Source: Chloroflexota bacterium (GTDB lineage Bacteria; Chloroflexota; Anaerolineae; Aggregatilineales; Phototrophicaceae). Taken from it: a stretch of 7,758 nucleotides of DNA. The stretch is from contig JAADYY010000253.1 of NCBI GenBank assembly GCA_010092805.1, positions 1-7,758 on the forward strand. Reading direction: 5' to 3'. The translations under genes were made by a program, and so were the position numbers. A model generated the notes under the pieces. The model saw only the letters and a list, made by a program, of their open reading frames with translations, was not told the origin of the DNA and made no database searches. Below, in pieces: positions 6,416-7,758 of this stretch (positions within the stretch are counted from its first letter, which is position 1; the number at the start of each line of letters is the position of its first letter).

Positions 6416-7008
6416 TCAAGGTGGGCGGCGAAGCCATCCGGGTAGCGCGCCGCCCACTCGTCGCGCAGCACGCCGTAGCCCAGGCCATCGTAATAATTCC
6501 CATCCACGATCCGCGCCCGGCGAAAGCGTGCTTCTTCCATGTAGCCCAGCTTCAGCGCCAAGCCCATCATGCCGTAATTGCCTGACCACGTGCGCAAATC
6601 CAGCCGAGCGAACCGGGGCATCACGCGGAAGAGATAATCGCTCCACAAACCGAGCGCTTCGTACCCAAGCCCCTGCCGCCAGCGTGCCGGATCGTAAATC
6701 AGAATGCCGACAGCCGGCCAGTGCGTCTCTTCGCTGATCCAGTACCACGTCACCATTCCGATGAACGCATCGTCAGGCTGCGCGGCGATCATCAGCCGCT
6801 CACGTGGGTCGGGCCACTCCGCCCGCTCGATCCGGGCGCGTACCCGCTCGACTTGCTGCGCCACCTGCTCCGCCGACGGGTGCCCGTAGTACGGCCCATC
6901 GAGCCGCTGCCATTCGTGGCCCGGCTGCATCCAGTGGCTGTAGGCGGCAACATCACCGAGCTGCATATCGCGTAGAACGATCTTGTGTCCAGAAATTCGC
7001 ACGCTCAT
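6394..7008 (-). CDS. GNAT-family N-acetyltransferase (RimJ/RimL-like)
   Basis: A 204-residue protein with the GNAT fold as in the Acetyltransf_3/RimJ-RimL branch. The opening strand is RISGHKIVLRDM (4-15), then a helical middle. A beta-4 strand leads to the acetyl-CoA pyrophosphate loop RQGLGYEA (111-118), followed by LDLRTWSGNYGMMGLALKLGY (136-156), where the Asn144-to-Leu154-Gly155 section is the typical 'N..A..l..klGF' signature. The end, GNYYDGLGYGVLRDEW (170-185), is also characteristic. It transfers acetyl from acetyl-CoA to an amino group of a protein N-terminus, antibiotic or small molecule; the acceptor cannot be predicted. Cytosolic. The start lies 9 nt after the M23 peptidase stop, with only a weak GGGA in front, so co-translation with that gene is likely. 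Its 3' end overlaps the convergent transglutaminase gene by 22 bp. Confidence 0.87.
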   Translation of the reverse strand: MSVRISGHKIVLRDMQLGDVAAYSHWMQPGHEWQRLDGPYYGHPSAEQVAQQVERVRARIERAEWPDPRERLMIAAQPDDAFIGMVTWYWISEETHWPAVGILIYDPARWRQGLGYEALGLWSDYLFRVMPRFARLDLRTWSGNYGMMGLALKLGYMEEARFRRARIVDGNYYDGLGYGVLRDEWAARYPDGFAAHLDHLNGAG

Positions 7009-7017
7009 CGTCCCAAC

Positions 7018-7758
7018 TCACATTGGCCCGGCGCAGACCGGGGCCGTTATCGGCAGATTCGGGCGATAATGCACCGCCACATCATCGATCAGCGCGGCGG
7101 GCGCGCCATCCGGCGGGTTGACACCGATCTGCAACCGCAGCGTGCCCCACGTACTGGTGGTGCGCGCCTGCATGGTGTATGCGCGTGGCGGCGTGTTCGG
7201 CTCGATCATGAAGCTGCACTCAACGATCCCATACTGCCGCCCCGACGCATTTTGCAGCCCGACTGTGACCGTTTTGCGGAACGGGCTGGCATTGCCAATC
7301 CGTAAAGTGACCTCAAACGGGGCATTCGCTGGTGTGCCGTAAAACAGGTCTTGATAGGCCCGTGCCCACAGCGGCGCGGCGTCGGTGGCAATGCGGGTGA
7401 GGTGCAGCGCGCCATCCTGCACAAACCAATTCAACTGCCCGGACGCGCGCCACCAATCCAGATCAGAGTCGAATCTGCCGTTGCGCACGAAATTCCAGTT
7501 CAGGGGCAGCGGCCCGCTGTGATTCGCCTGCTCCAGATGCCCCCAGGGCCAGCCCGCCACCTCGTCGCGGGTGTAGCCGCTGAAAGCGATGTTATGCTCT
7601 GCGTAGACATGCGCCGCATAAATCCATTCCGACCGATCCCCGTCGCGGTCACCATCGCGCAAATCCGGGTAGGCAACGATGTCGTACTGCTGGCCAAACT
7701 CGACATGCAGGTGCGGGTTCGACGAAAAGCCGGTGTTGCCTTCCAACCCGATCACCTC
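7018..7758 (-). CDS. M23-family metallopeptidase with carbohydrate-binding-like C-terminal domain (partial, N-terminus missing)
   Basis: The gene enters from the right edge; 246 C-terminal residues are visible and the start lies outside. Residues 1-21 are the end of a LytM/M23 domain, with VIGLEGNTGF leading to PHLHVEF; the zinc-binding and catalytic HxH is His16 and His18. The earlier HxxxD motif must lie upstream. A DGDRDG stretch (35-40) fits a DxDxDG calcium-binding loop. From about 89 to 233 the sequence looks like a CBM4/9-type beta-sandwich: NWNFVRNGRFDSDLDWW, then QDGALHL, ending in ALIDDVAVHY. M23 enzymes cut peptide crosslinks of peptidoglycan, outside the cell; the added domain may tether the enzyme to glycans. 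Signal peptide and full length cannot be judged. A GTG at 7755 is in frame but falls within the conserved M23 core, so it is not the start. Cotranscribed with the acetyltransferase 9 nt downstream. Confidence 0.82.
   Translation of the reverse strand, partial: EVIGLEGNTGFSSNPHLHVEFGQQYDIVAYPDLRDGDRDGDRSEWIYAAHVYAEHNIAFSGYTRDEVAGWPWGHLEQANHSGPLPLNWNFVRNGRFDSDLDWWRASGQLNWFVQDGALHLTRIATDAAPLWARAYQDLFYGTPANAPFEVTLRIGNASPFRKTVTVGLQNASGRQYGIVECSFMIEPNTPPRAYTMQARTTSTWGTLRLQIGVNPPDGAPAALIDDVAVHYRPNLPITAPVCAGPM

Noticed and set aside
1..7758. Defence system, toxin-antitoxin pair, prophage or insertion sequence
   Set aside because: No transposase, integrase, nuclease, toxin fold or terminal repeat is seen; every clear gene belongs to a metabolic or envelope family.

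Overview
GC-rich bacterial chromosome segment that is tightly packed with genes: six complete genes, a seventh cut by the right edge, and almost no spacer DNA. The best guess for the source is a Chloroflexota bacterium (Anaerolineae-like). This rests on overall gene style: a MoxR / DUF58 / large membrane transglutaminase operon beside a secreted M23 peptidase carrying a carbohydrate-binding-like domain. There is no rRNA or other firm phylogenetic marker, so the assignment is only moderately sure. I see no mobile element, CRISPR array, tRNA or rRNA.

Layout, left to right. Positions 1-125 carry no convincing gene but hold a run of potential stem-loops, including one long 12-bp stem, followed by a 14-bp palindrome. 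From 126 to 955 there is a TauE/SafE-type membrane permease on the minus strand. It is divergent from a short-chain dehydrogenase on the plus strand (956-1768) whose sequence looks like the SDR-type D-mannonate oxidoreductase (fructuronate reductase, UxuB-like) family. The two genes appear to be fired from back-to-back promoters with overlapping -35 elements. A hairpin follows the dehydrogenase.

A new promoter at about 1862-1891 then drives a three-gene plus-strand operon: a MoxR AAA+ ATPase (1925-2878), a DUF58 protein with two membrane helices (2886-4112), and a DUF3488/transglutaminase-core/DUF4129 membrane protein with an intact Cys-His-Asp triad (4109-6415). Spacings of 7 nt and a 4-nt ATGA overlap indicate translational coupling. 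The ATPase is expected to remodel or activate partners through the DUF58 protein, and the transglutaminase-like enzyme to act outside the membrane on unknown substrates.

The right end is a second transcription unit on the minus strand: a secreted-type M23 endopeptidase fragment (7018-7758, N-terminus outside the window), then a GNAT acetyltransferase (6394-7008) 9 nt downstream. The acetyltransferase converges on and overlaps the transglutaminase gene by 22 bp, with a perfect 16-bp palindrome in the overlap.

Overall this is a fairly ordinary envelope/metabolic region. I found no clear evidence of an undescribed system. The points most worth checking are the structured left edge, the overlapping divergent promoters, the DUF58 protein's missing metal-site serines and the convergent palindrome.
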